Shown here: positions 11,688 to 23,527 of the stretch, piece by piece
How the letters are laid out: each line of letters begins with the position of its first letter
Position numbering within the stretch: the first letter of the stretch is position 1
Made by a program: the position numbers and the translations under genes
The notes under the pieces: generated by a model
Database searches by the model: none
What the model saw: only the letters and a program-made list of their open reading frames with translations
Told to the model about the DNA's origin: nothing
NCBI RefSeq assembly: GCF_018294505.1
Contig: NC_057809.1
Span: 503,748,506-503,812,505, forward strand
Length of the DNA: 64,000 nt
Source: Triticum aestivum
Taxonomy: Eukaryota; Streptophyta; Magnoliopsida; Poales; Poaceae
Reading direction: 5' to 3'

Positions 11688-12975
11688 AGGTACTTCTTGA
11701 GTTGGCGTATTTCGAGATTAGGATTTGTCACTCCGATTGTTGGAGAGGTATCTCTGGGACCTCTCAGTAATGCACATCACTATAAGACTTGCAAGCAATG
11801 TGACTAATGAGTTAGTTGTGGGATGATGCATTACAGAACGAGTAAAGAGACTTGTTGATAACGAGATTGAACTAGGTATTGAGATACCGACGATCGAATC
11901 TCGGGCAAGTAACATACCGATGAACAACGTATGTTGTTATGCGGTTTGACCGATAAAGATCTTCGTAGAATATGTAGGATACAATATGAGCATCTAGGTT
12001 CCGCTATTGGTTATTGATCGGAGACGTGTCTCGGTCATGTCTACATAGTTCTCGAACCCGTAGGGTCCGCACGCTTAAAGTTTGGTGATGATCAGTATTA
12101 TGAGTTTTTGTGTTTTGATGTACCGAAGGTAGTTCGGAGTCCCGTATATGATCACAGACATGACGAGGAGTCTCAAAATGGTTGAGACATAAAGATCGAT
12201 ATATTGGACGACTATATTCGGACACCGGAAGTGTCCCGAGTGGTTTCGGATAAAAAACGGAGTACCAGGGGGTTACCGGAACCCCCCGAGGAGTTAATTG
12301 GGCCTCATGTGCCTTAGTGGGAGAAGAGGAGGGGCGGCCAGGGCAGCCGCGCGCCCCTCCCCCTCTAGTCCGAATTGGACAAGGAGGGGGGCGGCGCCCC
12401 CCTTTTTCCTTCTCCTCCTCTCTCCCTTCCTTCCCTCTCCTACTCCAACAAGGAAAAGGAGGAGTCTTACTCCCGGTGGGAGCAGGACTCCCCCCTTGGC
12501 GCGCCCTCCTCCTGGTCGGGCGCCTCCCCCTTGCTCCTTTATATACGGGGGCATGGGGCACCCTAGAACACACAAGTTGATCTGTTGATCTATTCCAGCC
12601 ATGTGCGGTGCCCCCCTCCACCATACTCCACCTTGGTTATATTGTAGCGGTGCTTAGGCAAAGCCCTGTGTCGGTAGCAACATCATCACCGTCATCACAC
12701 CAACGTGCTGACGAAACTCTCCCGTGAAGCTCTGCTGGATCGGAGTTCGTGGGACGTCATCAAGCTGAACGTGTGCTGAACTCGGAGGTGTCGTACGTTC
12801 GGTACTTGGATCAGTCGGATCGTGAAGACGTACGACTACATCAACCACGTTGTGCTAACGCTTCCGCTTTTGGTCTACGAGGGTACGTGGACACACTCTC
12901 CCCTCTCATTGCTATGCATCACCATGATCTTGAGTATGCGTAGGAATTTTTTTGAAATTACTACGTTCCCCAACA
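11688..12975 (+). repeat. 3' LTR of element 2, 5'-truncated
   Basis: Matches the 5' LTR (5020-6750) from its position ~5464 to its end, so about 450 bp of U3 are missing and the gypsy fragment abuts it. Ends CGTTCCCCAACA. A TATA-like CTTTATATACGGGG is at about 12537-12550. Incidental GC-rich frames at 12294-12624 are not genes. Confidence 0.9.
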
Positions 12976-13468
12976 AGAGATAACTCTCCGATAATCGGAG
13001 TGACAAATCCTAATCTTGATCTATGCCAACTCAACAAGTACCATCGAAGACACCTGTAGAGCACCTTTATAATCACCCAGTTACGTTGTGACGTTTCGTA
13101 GCACATAAAGGGTTCCTCCGGTATTCGGGAGTTGCGTAATCTCGTAGTCATAGGAACATGTATAAGTCATGAAGAAAGCAATATCAACAAACTAAACGAT
13201 CATCGTGCTAAGCTAACAGATAGGTCAAGTCAATCACATCATTAGGAAACAAATGACAACTCATGTCTATGGTTAGGAAATATAACCATCATTGATTCAA
13301 CGAGCTAGTCAAGTAGAGGCAAACTAGTGACACTCTGTTTGTCTATGTATTCACACATGTACTAAGTTTCCGGTTAATACAATTCTAGCATGAATAATAA
13401 ACATTTATCATGATATAAGGAAATATGAATAACAACTTTATTATTGCATCTAGGGCATATTTCCTTCA
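12976..13468 (-). repeat. 5' LTR of copia element 1, 5' portion
   Basis: Reverse complement starts TGAAGGAAATATGCCC at 13468 and follows the first ~490 bp of the copia LTR until the insertion site of element 2. Together with 3773-5019 it forms one complete LTR, which proves that element 2 landed inside the LTR of element 1. Confidence 0.92.
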
Positions 13469-13517
13469 TACTCTACCCTCGAAAACTATTACGATCCCCT
13501 ATACTTGTGGGTTATCA
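13469..13517 (+). repeat. short terminal remnant of another LTR
   Basis: The 49 bp ending 'CCCCTATACTTGTGGGTTATCA' (last bases at 13517) match the terminal sequence seen at the end of common Triticeae LTRs, to my recollection. It ends in CA, directly before non-LTR sequence. It is cut on the left by element 1. It therefore looks like the last piece of an older LTR into which element 1 inserted. Confidence 0.5.
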
Positions 13518-14811
13518 CCGGTTGACTGCGCCGGTGGGTCGACTCCTCCTCTCCGACGTGCCAGGCACCTCCCCCGCGGCCGTTCCGATGGACTCTGTAA
13601 GTTCAATCACCACCTCCTCTCTTCTAGTTCTAGCTAGATCTGTCCATGTGCTAAGGTTAGGCCGTCCGATCTGTTTGACTGTGATGGTGTAGTAGCTAGT
13701 TGTGATGGATATGGAGCATGCTAGGGGTTGTTTCCATGTGGGCAAGTGTTGGTAGTTAGTGGTCATAGATGAATCGGTGGTATGCTAGTGTGCAAGTGTT
13801 GAACAAGATCATCCATGTGTCCATGATTAGTGCTATGTTCTCCGTGATTAATGCTCTATTATGTTGTGGTATGCTTGTGCATGTGTTACTGCTAGTTTGA
13901 TCTGTCCAAGATGTAATGCTAGTTCGATCTGTCCCAGATGAACTGCTAGTTGGATCTGTCCATGGTGTACTGCTAGTTCATACTGTCCATGTGTAGTGTC
14001 TTGTGGTGTTGATGACACTTACGTTTGTAGGACATGACCACACAAGAGTTTAGTCAGGCCCTCGTGCTGTCCGAGAGCCAGTTCTTGCCGTCATACGTCA
14101 AGGACTCCCAGCCTCCTCTAGAACAGATGCCTCTTGATTTAGAGGTTTGTGAGGTGCCGCCTATGGTTCCTCCATTTGTGCTGGCTTAGCCCAATGTTGT
14201 TGCTCATGCTGCTGCTCTAAAGGCAGCAACAAAGGAGAAGAAGGATGGCAGGGGGAACAACATGAAATGGCATCCGCTCCTCTCCACTTTTGTGCTTAAC
14301 AAGATGTGAGATCATAGCTAGTGGGGTGATGACTGACAAGGGCTTCAAGGAGGTGCACTTGAACCTTGTTGCAAAGCAGGTGTTCGACTTCTATGGACAG
14401 GAGATCACCTCGACCCAGGTGTACAACCACCTGAGAAAGTGGAGAGCTCGATGGATCCAAGTGTCCAATCTCAGAGACCTTATCGGTGCTTCATGGGATG
14501 AGGACACCTGCTTGATCCTTCTGGAGTCAAAGCACTACCAAGGCCACGTCGCGGTTAGCTCACAAACCATGCCATTCTAACAGACCAACAGTTGAAGCCT
14601 ATGAACCATTTCCATACTAACTAACCTCTCTGCCCTGTTTCTTCTTAGGCTCACCCCCAAGGACGCAGAGTTCCTCAACACCTCCATCCAGAACTACCAC
14701 CAAATGCAGCAGATCTTCTCCTTCGGGCTGGCAATCGGCAAGCATGCCATGGGCTCTGGTCACCTGCTTGCCTCACCGATGTCGGAGTTTCCAGACACCC
14801 AGGAGTCAGAC

Positions 14812-16522
14812 TGTTGGAAATATGCCCTAGAGGCAATAATAAAATGGTTATTATTATATTTCTTTGTTCATGATAATTGTCTATTGTTCATGCTATAATT
14901 GTGTTATCCGGAAATCGTAATACATGTGTGAATACATAGACCACAACACGTCCCTAGTGAGCCTCTAGTTGACTAGCTTGTTGATCAAAAGATAGTCATG
15001 GTTTCCTGACTATGGACATTGGATGTCATTGATAACAGGATCACATCATTAGGAGAATGATGTGATGGACAAGACCCAATCCTAAGCATAGCTCAAAGAT
15101 CGTGTAGTTCCTTTGCTATAGCTTTTCCGAATGTCAAGTATCATTTCCTTAGACCATGAGATTATGCAACTCCCGGATACCGTAGGAGTGCTTTGGGTGT
15201 GCCAAACGTCACAACGTAACTGGGTGACTATAAAGGTACACTACAGGTATCTCCGAAAGTGTCTGTTGGGTTGGCACGAATCGAGACTGGGATTTGTCAC
15301 TCCGTATGACGGAGAGGTATCTCTGGGCCCACTCGGTAATGCATCATCACAATGAGCTCAATGTGACCAAGTGGTTGATCACGGGATCATGCATTACGGT
15401 ATGAGTAAAGTGACTTGCCGGTAACGAGATTGAACGAGGTATTGGGATACCGATGATCGAGTCTCAGGCAAGTAACGTACCGATTGACAAAGAGAATTGT
15501 ATAAGGATTGATTGAATCCTCAGCATCGTGGTTCGTCCGATGAGATCATCGAGGAGCGTGTGGGAGCCAACATGGGTATCCAGATCCTGCTGTTGGTTAT
15601 TGATCGAAGAGTCGTCTCGGTCATGTCTGTGTGTCTCCCGAACCCGTAGGGTCTACACACTTAAGGTTCGGTGACGCTAGGGTTGTTGAGATATTAGTAT
15701 ATGGTAACCCGACAGTTGTTCGGAGTCCCGAATGAGATCTCGGACGTCACGAGGAGTTCTGGAATGGTCCAGAGGTGAAGATTTATATATAGGAAGTCAA
15801 GTTTCGGCCATCGGGAAAGTTTCGGGGGTACTCGGTATTGTACCGGGACCACGGGAAGGGTCCCGGGGGTTCACCGGGTGGGGCCACCTATCCCGGAGGG
15901 CCCCATGGGCTGAAGTGGGAGGGGAACCAGCCCCTAGTGGGCTGGTGCGCCCCCATGGGCCTCCCCTGCGCCTAGGGTTGGAAACCCTAGGGGTGGGGGC
16001 GCCCCACTTGGCTTGGGGGGCACTCCACCCCCTTGGCCGCCGCCCCCCCTTGGAGATGGCATCTCCTAGGGCCGGCGCCCCCCCTAGGGGTCCTATAAAT
16101 AGTGGGGGGAGGGAGGGCAGCCGCACCCTAGCCCCTGGCCTCTCCCTCTCCCTCCCGTGACACACCTCCCTCTCCCTGTGCTTGGCGAAGCCCTGCCGAG
16201 ATCACCGTTGCTTCCACCACCACACCGTCGTGCTACTGGATCTTCATCAACCTCTCCTCCCCCCTTGCTGGATCAAGTTGGAGGAGACGTCTTCCCAACC
16301 GTACGTGTGTTGAACGCGGAGGTGCCGTCCGTTCGGCGCTAGGTCATCGGTGATTTGGATCACGACGAGTACGACTCCATCAACCCCGTTCTCTTGAACG
16401 CTTCCGCGCGCGATCTACAAGGGTATGTAGATGCACTCCTCTCTCCCTCGTTGCTAGATGACTCCATAGATTGATCTTGGTGATGCGTAGAAAATTTTAA
16501 AATTCTGCTACGTTCCCCAACA
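14812..16522 (+). repeat. 5' LTR of copia element 3
   Basis: 1711 bp, TGTTGGAAATATGCCC to CGTTCCCCAACA. The TATA box is TCCTATAAATAG at about 16090-16101. The GC-rich segment 15840-16110 before it gives long incidental frames on both strands. Transcription for the element should start shortly after the TATA box. Confidence 0.95.
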
Positions 16523-17794
16523 GTGGCATCATGAGCTAGGTCTATGCGTAGTTTCTATGCACGAGTAGAACACAAAAGCAGTTGTGGTGTCGATATTGTC
16601 AATTTGCTTGCCGTTACTAGTCTTATCTTGATTCGGCGGCATCGTGGGATGAAGCGGTCCGGACCGACCTTACACGTACGCTTACATGAGGCTGTTTCCA
16701 CCGATTGACATGCACTAGTTGCATAAGGTGGCTGGCGGGTGTCTGTCTCTCCCACTTTAGTCGGATCGGATTCGATGAAAAGGGTCCTTATGAAGGGTAA
16801 ATAGAAATTGGCATATCACATTGTGGTTTTGGCGTAGGTAAGAAACGTTCTTGCTAGAAACCTATAGCAGCCACGTAAAAACTTGCAACAACAATTAGAG
16901 GACGTCTAACTTGTTTTTGCAGCATGTGCCGTGTGATGTGATATGGCCAAAAGGATGTGATGAATGATATATGTGATGTATGAGATTGATCATGTTCTTG
17001 TAATAGGAATCACGACTTGCATGTCGATGAGTATGATAACCGGCAGGAGCCATAGGAGTTGTCTTTATTTATTTATGACCTGCATGTCAACATAAACGTC
17101 ATGTAATTACTTTACTTTATTGCTAAAGCGTTAGCCATAGTAGAAGAAGTAATAGATGACAAGACAACTTCAAGAAGACACGATGATGGAGATCATGGTG
17201 TCATGCCGGTGACAATGATGATCATGGAGCCCCGAAGACGGAGATCAAAAGGAGCAAATGATATTGGCCATATCATGTCACTATTTGATTGCATGTGATG
17301 TTTATCATGTTTTACATCTTATTTGCTTAGAACGACGGTAGCTTAAATAAGATGATCCCTCGTAATAATTTCAAGAAAGTGTTCCCCCTAACTATGCACC
17401 GTTGCGAAGGTTCATTGTTTCGAAGCACCACGTGATGATCGGGTGTGATAGATTCTAACGTTCGAATACAACGGGTGTAAGCCAGATTTACACACGCAAT
17501 ACACTTAGGTTGACTTGACGAGCCTAGCATGTACATACATGGCCTCGGAACACAGAAGACCGAAAGGTCGAGCATGAATCGTATAGAAGATACGATCAAC
17601 ATGAAGATGTTCACCGATGTTGACTAGTCCGTCTCACGTGATGATCGGACACGGCCTAGTTGACTCGGATCATGCTTCACTTAGATGACTATAGGGATGT
17701 CTATCTGAGTGGGAGTTCATTGAATAATTTGATTAGATGAACTTAATTATCATGAACTTAGTCTAAAATCTTTACACTATGTCTTGTAGATCAA
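16523..17794 (+). other. primer binding site and leader of element 3
   Basis: TGGCATCATGAGCTAGG at 16524-16540 is the primer binding site. The following 1.25 kb leader is homologous to those of elements 1 and 2 and holds no convincing gene. Gag begins at 17795. Confidence 0.75.
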
Positions 17795-18967
17795 ATGGCC
17801 CACGCTAATGTTGCCCTCAACTTCAACACGTTCCTAGAGAAAATCAAGCTAAAAGACGATGGCAGCAACTATATGGACTGGGTCCGGAACCTGAGGATCA
17901 TCCTCATAGCTGCCAAGAAAGATTATGTCCTAGAAGCACCGCTAGGTGACGCACCCATCCCAGAGAACCAAGACGTTATGAATGCTTGGCAGTCACGTGC
18001 TGATGATTACTCCCTCGTTCAGTGCGGCATGCTTTACATCTTAGAACCGGGGCTCCAAAAGCGTTTTGAGAGACACGGAGCATATGAGATGTTCGAAGAG
18101 CTGAAAATGGTTTTCCAAGCTCATGCCCGGGTCAAGAGATATGAAGTCTCCGGCAAGTTCTTCAGCTGTAAGATGGAGGAAAATAGTTCTGTCAGTGAGC
18201 ACATACTCAAAATGTCTGGGTTGCATAACCGCTTGACTCAGCTGGGAGTTAATCTCCCGGATGACGCGGTCATTGACAGAATCCTTCAGTCACTTCCACC
18301 GAGCTACAAGAGCTTTGTGATGAACTTCAATATGCAGGGGATGGAAAAGACCATTCCTGAGGTATATTCAATGCTGAAATCAGCAGAGGTGGAAATCAAA
18401 AAGGAACATCAAGTGTTGATGGTGAATAAAACCACTAAGTTCAAGAAAGGCAAGGGTAAGAAGAACTTCAAGAAGGACGACAAGCGAGTTGCCGCGCCCG
18501 GTAAGCAAGCTGCCGGGAAGAAGCCAAAGAATGGACCCAAGCCTGAGACTGAGTGTTTTTATTGCAAGGGAAGTGGTCACTGGAAGCGGAACTGCCCCAA
18601 ATACTTAGCGGACAAGAAGGCCGGCAACACTAAAGGTATATGTGATATACATGTAATTGATGTGTACCTTACCAGTACTCGTAGTAGCTCCTGGGTATTT
18701 GATACCGGTGTGGTTGCTCACATTTGTAACTCAAAGCAGGAGCTGCGGAATAAGCGGAGACTGGCGAAGGACGAGGTGACGATGCGCGTCGGGAATGGTT
18801 CCAAGGTCGATGTGATCACCGTCGGCACGCTGCCTCTACATTTACCTACGGGATTAGTTTTAAACCTCAATAATTGTTATTTAGTGCCAGCTTTGAGCAT
18901 GAACATTGTATCAGGATCTCGTTTAATTCGAGATGGCTACTCATTTAAATCCGAGAATAATGGTTGA
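17795..18967 (+). CDS. copia gag with protease start, element 3
   Basis: 390 codons opening MAHANVALNFNTFLEKIKLK. Residues ~1-210 are the capsid-like UBN2-type gag region ('GSNYMDWVRNLRIILIAAKK'). A basic linker follows, then a CCHC zinc knuckle 'CFYCKGSGHWKRNC' at about residues 253-266 for RNA packaging. The aspartic protease active-site region 'WVFDTGVVAHICNS' follows near residue 300 (DTG triad; DSGA is more usual in this family). The frame stops with TGA at 18965-18967 just after 'SENNG', although the same frame continues at 18977. This stop therefore separates gag-protease from integrase and is probably a mutation. Confidence 0.9.
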   Translation: MAHANVALNFNTFLEKIKLKDDGSNYMDWVRNLRIILIAAKKDYVLEAPLGDAPIPENQDVMNAWQSRADDYSLVQCGMLYILEPGLQKRFERHGAYEMFEELKMVFQAHARVKRYEVSGKFFSCKMEENSSVSEHILKMSGLHNRLTQLGVNLPDDAVIDRILQSLPPSYKSFVMNFNMQGMEKTIPEVYSMLKSAEVEIKKEHQVLMVNKTTKFKKGKGKKNFKKDDKRVAAPGKQAAGKKPKNGPKPETECFYCKGSGHWKRNCPKYLADKKAGNTKGICDIHVIDVYLTSTRSSSWVFDTGVVAHICNSKQELRNKRRLAKDEVTMRVGNGSKVDVITVGTLPLHLPTGLVLNLNNCYLVPALSMNIVSGSRLIRDGYSFKSENNG

Positions 18968-18976
18968 TCTATTTAT

Positions 18977-19822
18977 ATGAGAGATATGTTTTATGGTCAT
19001 GCTCCGTTGGTGAATGGTTTATTCTTAATGAATCTCAAGCGTAATGTTACACATATTCATAGTGTGAATACCAAAAGATGTAAGGTTGATAATGATAGTC
19101 CCACATACTTGTGGCACTGCCGCCTTGGTCACATAGGTGTCAAACGCATGAAGAAGCTCCATGCAGATGGACTTTTGGAGTCTCTTGATTACGAATCATT
19201 TGACACGTGTGAACCATGCCTCATGGGTAAAATGACCAAGACTCCGTTCTCAGGAACAATGGAGCGAGCAACCAACTTATTGGAAATCATACATACTGAT
19301 GTGTGCGGTCCAATGAGTGTTGAGGCTCGCGGTGGCTATCGTTATGTTCTCACCCTCACTGACGACTTGAGTAGATATGGGTATGTCTACTTAATGAAAC
19401 ACAAGTCTGAGACCTTTGAAAAGTTCAAGGAATTTCAGAGCAAGGTTGAGAATCAACGTGACAGGAAAATCAAGTTCTTGCGATCAAATCGCGGGGGAGA
19501 ATACTTGAGTCACGAATTTGGCACACACTTAAGAAAATGTGGAATAGTTTCACAACTCACGCCGCCTGGAACACCTCAGCGTAATGGTGTGTCCGAACGT
19601 CGTAATCGCACTCTATTGGATATGGTGCGATCTATGATGTCTCTTATCGATTTACCGCTGTCATTTTGGGGCTATGCTTTAGAGACTGCCGCATTCACTT
19701 TAAATAGGGCTCCGTCGAAATCTGTTGAGATGACACCGTATGAATTATGGTTTGGAAAGAAACCTAAGCTGTCGTTTCTAAGTTTGGGGATGCGATGCTT
19801 ATGTCAAGAAACTTCAACCTGA
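18977..19822 (+). pseudogene. copia pre-integrase and integrase, element 3
   Basis: In frame with gag after one stop codon. Contains 'LWHCRLGHIGVKRMKKLH' and 'CEPCLMGKM' (HHCC zinc site), 'LEIIHTDVCGPM' (first catalytic Asp), 'FLRSNRGGEYLSHEF' and 'GTPQRNGVSERRNRTL' (catalytic Glu). In the second catalytic motif the expected Asp of 'RSDRGGEY' reads Asn, so the DDE triad is incomplete even apart from the stops. The reading ends by frameshift at ~19785, where an A appears to be missing before the 'VWGCDAYVKK' region. Confidence 0.88.
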
Positions 19823-21666
19823 AAAGCTCGAACCCAAATCGAAAAAATGTGTCTTCATAGGATACCCTAAAGAAACTATTGGGTATACCTTCTACCTCAG
19901 ATCCGAAGGCAAGATCTTTGTTGCCAAGAATGGGTCCTTTCTAGAGAAAGAGTTTCTCTCGAAAGAAATAAGTGGAACGAAAGTAGAACTTGATGAAGTA
20001 TTACCTCTTGAACCGGTAAGTGGCGCAGCTCGAGAAAATGTTCCTGAGGTGCCTGCACCGACTAGAGAGGAAGTTGATGATGACGATCATGAAACTTCAG
20101 ATCAAGTTGCTACTGAACTTCGTAGGTCCACGAGGACACGTTCCACACCAGAGTGGTACGGCAACCTTGTCTTGGAAATCATGTTGTTAGACAACGGTGA
20201 ACCTTCGAACTATGAAGAAGCGATGGCGGGCCCGGATTCCGACAAATGGCTGGAAGCCATGAAATCCGAGATAGGATCCATGTATGAAAACGAAGTATGG
20301 ACTTTGACTGACTTGCCCGATGATCGGCGAGCCATAGAAAATAAATGGATCTTTAAGAAGAAGACAGACGCGGATGGTAACATAACCATCTATAAAGCTC
20401 GGCTTGTCGCTAAGGGTCATCGACAAGTTCAAGTGGTTGACTACGATGAGACTTTCTCACCCGTAGCAAAGCTGAAGTCCGTCCGAATCATGTTAGCAAT
20501 TGTCGCATTCTATGATTATGAGATATGGCAAATGGACGTCAAAACGACATTCCTTAATGGTTTCCTTAAGGAAGAATTGTATATGATGCAGCCGGAAGGT
20601 TTTGTCGATCCTAAGAATACTGACAAGGTGTGCAAGCTCCAACACTCGATTTATGGGCTGGTGCAATCATCTCGGAGTTGGAACATTCGTTTTGATGAGA
20701 TGATCAAAGCGTTTGGGTTTACGCAGACTTATGGAGAAGCCTGGATTTACAAGAAAGTGAGTGGGAGCTTTGTAGCATTTCTCATATTGTATGTGGATGA
20801 CATACTGTTGATGGGAAATGATATAGAATTCTTGGAAAGCATAAAGGCCTACTTGAACAAGTGTTTTTCAATGAAGGATCTTGGAGAAGCTGCTTATATA
20901 TTAGGCATCAAGATCTATAGAGATAGATCGAGACGCCTCATTGGTCTTTCACAGAGTACGTACCTTGACAAGATATTGAAGAAGTTCAAAATGGATCAGT
21001 CAAAGAAGGGGTTCTTGCCTGTGTTTGCAAGGTACGAGATTGAGCATGGCTCAATGCCCGACCACGGCAGAAGATAGAGAAAAGATGAGTGTCGTCCCCT
21101 ATGCCTCGACCATAGGGTCTATCATGTATGCTATGATGTGTGCCTGACCTGATGTAAACCTTGCCGTAAGTTTGGTAGGAAGGTACCAAAGTAATCCCGG
21201 CATGGAACACTCGACAGCGGTCAAGAATATCCTGAAGTACCTGAAAAGGACTAAGGATATGTTTCTCGTTTATGGAGGTGACGAAGAGCTCGTCGTAAAG
21301 GGTTACGTCGATGCTAGCTTCGACACAAATCTGGATGACTCTAAGTCACAAACTGGATACGTGTATATTTTGAATGGTGGGGCAGTAAGTTGGTGCAGTT
21401 GCAAGCAAAGCGTTGTGGCGGGATCTACATGTGAAGCGGAGTACATGGCAGCCTCGGAGGCAGCACAAGAGGCAATCTGGGTGAAGGAGTTCATTACCGA
21501 CCTAGGAGTCATACCCAATGCGTCGGGCCCGATGACTCTCTTCTGTGACAACACTGGAGCTATTGCCCTTGCCAAGGAGCCCAGGTTTCACAAGAAGACC
21601 AGGCATATCAAGCGTCGCTTCAACTCCATTCGTGAAAGTGTTCAAAATGGAGACATGGAGACATAG
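19790..21666 (+). pseudogene. copia reverse transcriptase and RNase H, element 3
   Basis: After the frameshift, one frame gives the linker ('CVFIGYPKETIGYTFY') and RT from ~20187. RT motifs are 'KARLVAKGHRQVQVVDYDETF', 'FLNGFLKEELYMMQPEGF' and the catalytic 'YVDDILLMG'. A second frameshift lies near 21025; a stop (TGA) follows at ~21146. RNase H continues at 21172-21666 with 'GYVDASFDTNLDDSKSQTGY' and 'STCEAEYMAASEAAQE', ending with TAG after 'GDMET'. Without these lesions the order would be a complete copia pol. Confidence 0.9.
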
Positions 21667-21814
21667 AGATTTGTAAAGTACATACGGACCTGAATGTGGC
21701 AGATCCGTTGACTAAACCTCTCCCTAGAGCAAAACATGATCAACACCAGAACTGCATGGGTGTTCGATTCATCACAATGTAACTAGACTATTGACTCTAG
21801 TGCAAGTGGGAGAC

Positions 21815-23527
21815 TGTTGGAAATATGCCCTAGAGGCAATAATAAAATGGTTATTATTATATTTCTTTGTTCATGATAATTGTCTATTGTTCATGCTATA
21901 ATTGTGTTATCCGGAAATCGTAATACATGTGTGAATACATAGACCACAACACGTCCCTAGTGAGCCTCTAGTTGACTAGCTCGTTGATCAAAAGATAGTC
22001 ATGGTTTCCTGACTATGGACATTGGATGTCATTGATAACGGGATCACATCATTAGGAGAATGATGTGATGGACAAGACCCAATCCTAAGCATAGCTCAAA
22101 GATCGTGTAGTTCGTTTGCTATAGCTTTTTTGAATGTCAAGTATCATTTCCTTAGACCATAAGATTGTGCAACTCCCGGATACCGTAGGAGTGCTTTGGG
22201 TGTGCCAAACGTCACAACGTAACTGGGTGACTATAAAGGTACACTACAGGTATCTCCGAAAGTGTCTGTTGGGTTGGCACAAATCGAGACTGGGATTTGT
22301 CACTCCGTATGACGAAGAGGTATCTCTGGGCCCACTCGGTAATGCATCATCACAATGAGCTCAATGTGACCAAGTGGTTGATCACGGGATCATGCATTAC
22401 GGTACGAGTAAAGTGACTTGCCGGTAACGAGATTGAACGAGGTATTGGGATACCGACGATCGAGTCTCGGGCAAGTAACGTACCGATTGACAAAGGGAAT
22501 TGTATACGGATTGATTGAATCCTCGACATCGTGGTTCATCCGATGAGATCATCGAGGAGCATGTGGGAGCCAACATGGGTATCCAGATCCCGCTGTTGGT
22601 TATTGACCGGAGAGTCGTCTCGGTCATGTCTGCGTGTCTCCCGAACCCGTAGGGTCTACACACTTAAGGTTCGATGACGCTAGGGTTGTTGAGATATTAG
22701 TATACGGTAACCCGAAAGTTGTTCGGAGTCCCGGATGAGATCCCGGACGTCACGAGGAGTTCCGGAATGGTCCGGAGGTGAAGATTTATATATAGGAAGT
22801 CAAGTTTCGGCCATCGGGAAAGTTTCGGGGGTACTCGGTATTGTACCGGGACCACCGGAAGGGTCCCGGGGGTCCACCAGGTGGGGCCACCTATCCCAGA
22901 GGGGCCCATGGGCTGAAGTGGGAGGATAACCAGCCCCTAGTGGGCTGGTGCGCCCCGCATGGGCCTCTCTTGCGCCTAGGGTTGGAAACCCTAGGGGTGG
23001 GGGCGCCCCACTTGGCTTGGGGGGCACTCCACCCCCTTGGCCGCCGCCCCCCCCTTGGAGATGGCATCTCCTAGGGCCAGCGCCGCCCCTAGGGGTCCTA
23101 TAAATAGTGGGGGGAGGGAGGGCAGCCGCACCCTAGCCCCTGGCCTCTCCCTCTCCCTCCCGTGACACACCTCCCTCTCCCTGTGCTTGGTGAAGCCCTG
23201 CCGAGATCGCCGTTGCTTCCACCACCACACCGTCGTGCTGCTGGATCTTCATCAACCTCTCCTTCCCCCTTGCTGGATCAAGTTGGAGGAGACGTCTTCT
23301 CAACCGTACGTGTGTTGAACGCGGAGGTGCCGTCCGTTCGGCGCTAGGTCATCGGTGATTTGGATCACGACGAGTACGACTCCATCAACCCCGTTCTCTT
23401 GAACGCTTCCGCGCGCGATCTACAAGGGTATGTAGATGCACTCCTGTCTCCCTCGTTGCTAGATGACTCCATAGATTGATCTTGGTGATGCGTAGAAAAT
23501 TTTAAAATTCTACTACGTTCCCCAACA
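21815..23527 (+). repeat. 3' LTR of copia element 3
   Basis: 1713 bp, same termini as 14812-16522. The polypurine tract AAGTGGGAGAC (21804-21814) stands immediately before it. TATA box TCCTATAAATAG at about 23096-23107. Confidence 0.95.

Larger units (their letters stand above)
5020..12975 (+). mobile_element. chimeric LTR element 2: copia LTRs and gag with gypsy RNase H-integrase inside
   Basis: Bounded by TGAAGGAA at 5020 and CCCCAACA ending at 12975. Flanks are AGACA (5015-5019) and AGAGA (12976-12980), a 5 bp target duplication with one mismatch, lying inside the LTR of the minus-strand element 1. Order: full copia 5' LTR, leader, copia gag, gypsy pol fragment (8591-11687), copia 3' LTR lacking its first ~450 bp. 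Copia protease, integrase and RT are absent. It may be a copia element that received a gypsy insertion and lost DNA on both sides, or a template-switch product. Confidence 0.85.
14812..23527 (+). mobile_element. full-length BARE1/WIS/Angela-type copia element 3
   Basis: 8716 bp with 5' LTR 14812-16522, primer binding site TGGCATCATGAGC at 16524, gag-pol, polypurine tract just before 21815, and 3' LTR 21815-23527. Perfect 5 bp target duplication CAGAC at 14807-14811 and 23528-23532. By eye the two LTRs differ at roughly 50 positions (about 97% identity), suggesting an insertion in the order of one million years ago under the usual grass LTR clock. Gag-pol carries one in-frame stop and at least two frameshifts. 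Confidence 0.95.

Noticed and set aside
15732..16165. Long proline/glycine-rich frames in the LTR of element 3
   Set aside because: LTR composition artefact, repeated at 22735-23230.
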